Below, one piece after another: positions 7,438 to 7,940 of a DNA stretch of 7,940 bases. Position 1 is the first letter of the stretch; each line of letters starts with the position of its first letter. Both the position numbers and the translations under genes were made by a program. Below the pieces are notes generated by a model that was not told the origin of the DNA, searched no databases, and saw only the letters and a list, made by a program, of their open reading frames with translations. This DNA is from Pseudomonadota bacterium (GTDB lineage: Bacteria; Pseudomonadota; Gammaproteobacteria; Burkholderiales; SCOH01), in the NCBI GenBank assembly GCA_030917985.1, contig JAUPTR010000241.1, positions 1 through 7,940 of the forward strand, given 5' to 3'.

Positions 7438-7927
7438 TCATTCTGCAACAACCGTGCCCATGATGCGATCACCGGCATCCCCCAGGCCAGGAATGATATA
7501 GCCGTTGGCGTCAAGATGACTGTCGATCACTGCTGCATACACATCCACATCCGGATGTTGCTGCTCCAGGCGAGCAATCGCATCCGGCGATGCCACCAGC
7601 ACCATCGCTCGGATATGCCGGCATCCAGCCTGTTTCAACAAATCAATAGCCGCAAACAGGGAGCCGCCCGTCGCCAGCATTGGATCGACCAGCAAGGCAC
7701 GTCGCTGGTGAATCTGCGGCACCAGTTTGGACACATACACTTTTGGCTGCAGCGAATGCTCATCGCGGCTCATGCCGATGACGCTGATCTTGGCACAGGG
7801 AATCACGTCCAGCACCCCGTCGAGCATACCCAGACCGGCACGCAGGATTGGCACCAGCGTCAGCTTTTTGCCCGCCAGCCGCTCAACCGGCACCTCGCCA
7901 CACCAGGCATCGGCCACATCCGGTGTC
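7438..7927 (-). CDS. upp: Uracil phosphoribosyltransferase, 5'-truncated
   Basis: Salvage enzyme that makes UMP and pyrophosphate from uracil and PRPP in the cytoplasm. The visible 162 residues align by eye with E. coli Upp from about residue 50 onward, so roughly 49 N-terminal residues are missing past the contig end. The PRPP-side segment VPILRAGLGMLDGVLD, the PRPP-binding loop VDPMLATGGS and the uracil-binding C-terminal GYIIPGLGDAGDR are all intact. The GTG at 7917 is in frame but is not the start: the reading frame stays open and homologous-looking (TPDVADAW) up to the adapter at 7928. The tail MGTVVAE extends a few residues past the E. coli end. It lies upstream of the manganese exporter on the same strand; the functional link, if any, is unclear. 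Confidence 0.95.
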
Positions 7928-7940
7928 AGATCGGAAGAGC
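7928..7940. other. Illumina adapter remnant at the contig end
   Basis: The final 13 bases, AGATCGGAAGAGC, are identical to the common start of Illumina TruSeq adapters and end exactly at the window edge. This is almost certainly unremoved adapter, not genomic DNA. The true sequence ends at about 7927, and codons read through this segment should not be assigned to upp. Confidence 0.95.

Noticed and set aside
7915..7917. GTG as the start codon of upp
   Set aside because: It would give a protein lacking about 50 conserved N-terminal residues; the frame remains open to the contig end, so the gene is simply truncated.

Overview
The window reads as a chromosomal segment of a moderately GC-rich Gram-negative bacterium. 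A betaproteobacterium is most likely, perhaps of the Neisseriales type. This rests on general codon and base composition, the three-subunit pnt operon, a lipobox lipoprotein and an upp gene next to a UPF0016 gene. No taxonomic marker gene is present, so the assignment is only a guess. Both ends cut through genes. The last 13 bases (7928-7940) are identical to the common Illumina adapter, so the right edge is a contig end rather than a biological boundary.

Left part (1-2140, + strand): the 3' part of a clostripain-like (C11) cysteine peptidase gene. It carries a Gly-Ser linker encoded by a perfect hexamer microsatellite, followed by a beta-rich C-terminal domain. Its stop overlaps the start of a small lipoprotein gene (ATGA). 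A structured spacer and a strong bidirectional hairpin terminator (2251-2278) separate this pair from the convergent pnt operon.

Middle (2298-5203, - strand): pntAA-pntAB-pntB, a complete proton-translocating NAD(P) transhydrogenase in the split-alpha arrangement. Upstream lies an unusually long gene-free stretch (5204-5808). It contains an AT-rich block with a TTGACA box centred in a perfect palindrome and an 85-nt nested inverted repeat.

Right part (5809-7927, - strand): a TauE/SafE-family (TSUP) permease with a TTG start, 30 nt downstream of a UPF0016-family manganese exporter gene. The exporter's leader is a clear yybP-ykoY manganese riboswitch candidate, with a visible switch between competing helices near the ribosome binding site. 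A 5'-truncated upp gene (uracil phosphoribosyltransferase) closes the window.

Most of the window is well-understood housekeeping and accessory biology. The most useful leads are the Mn-riboswitch transcript that may also carry the TSUP permease, the peptidase/lipoprotein pair with its length-variable linker, and the unexplained structures upstream of pntAA.
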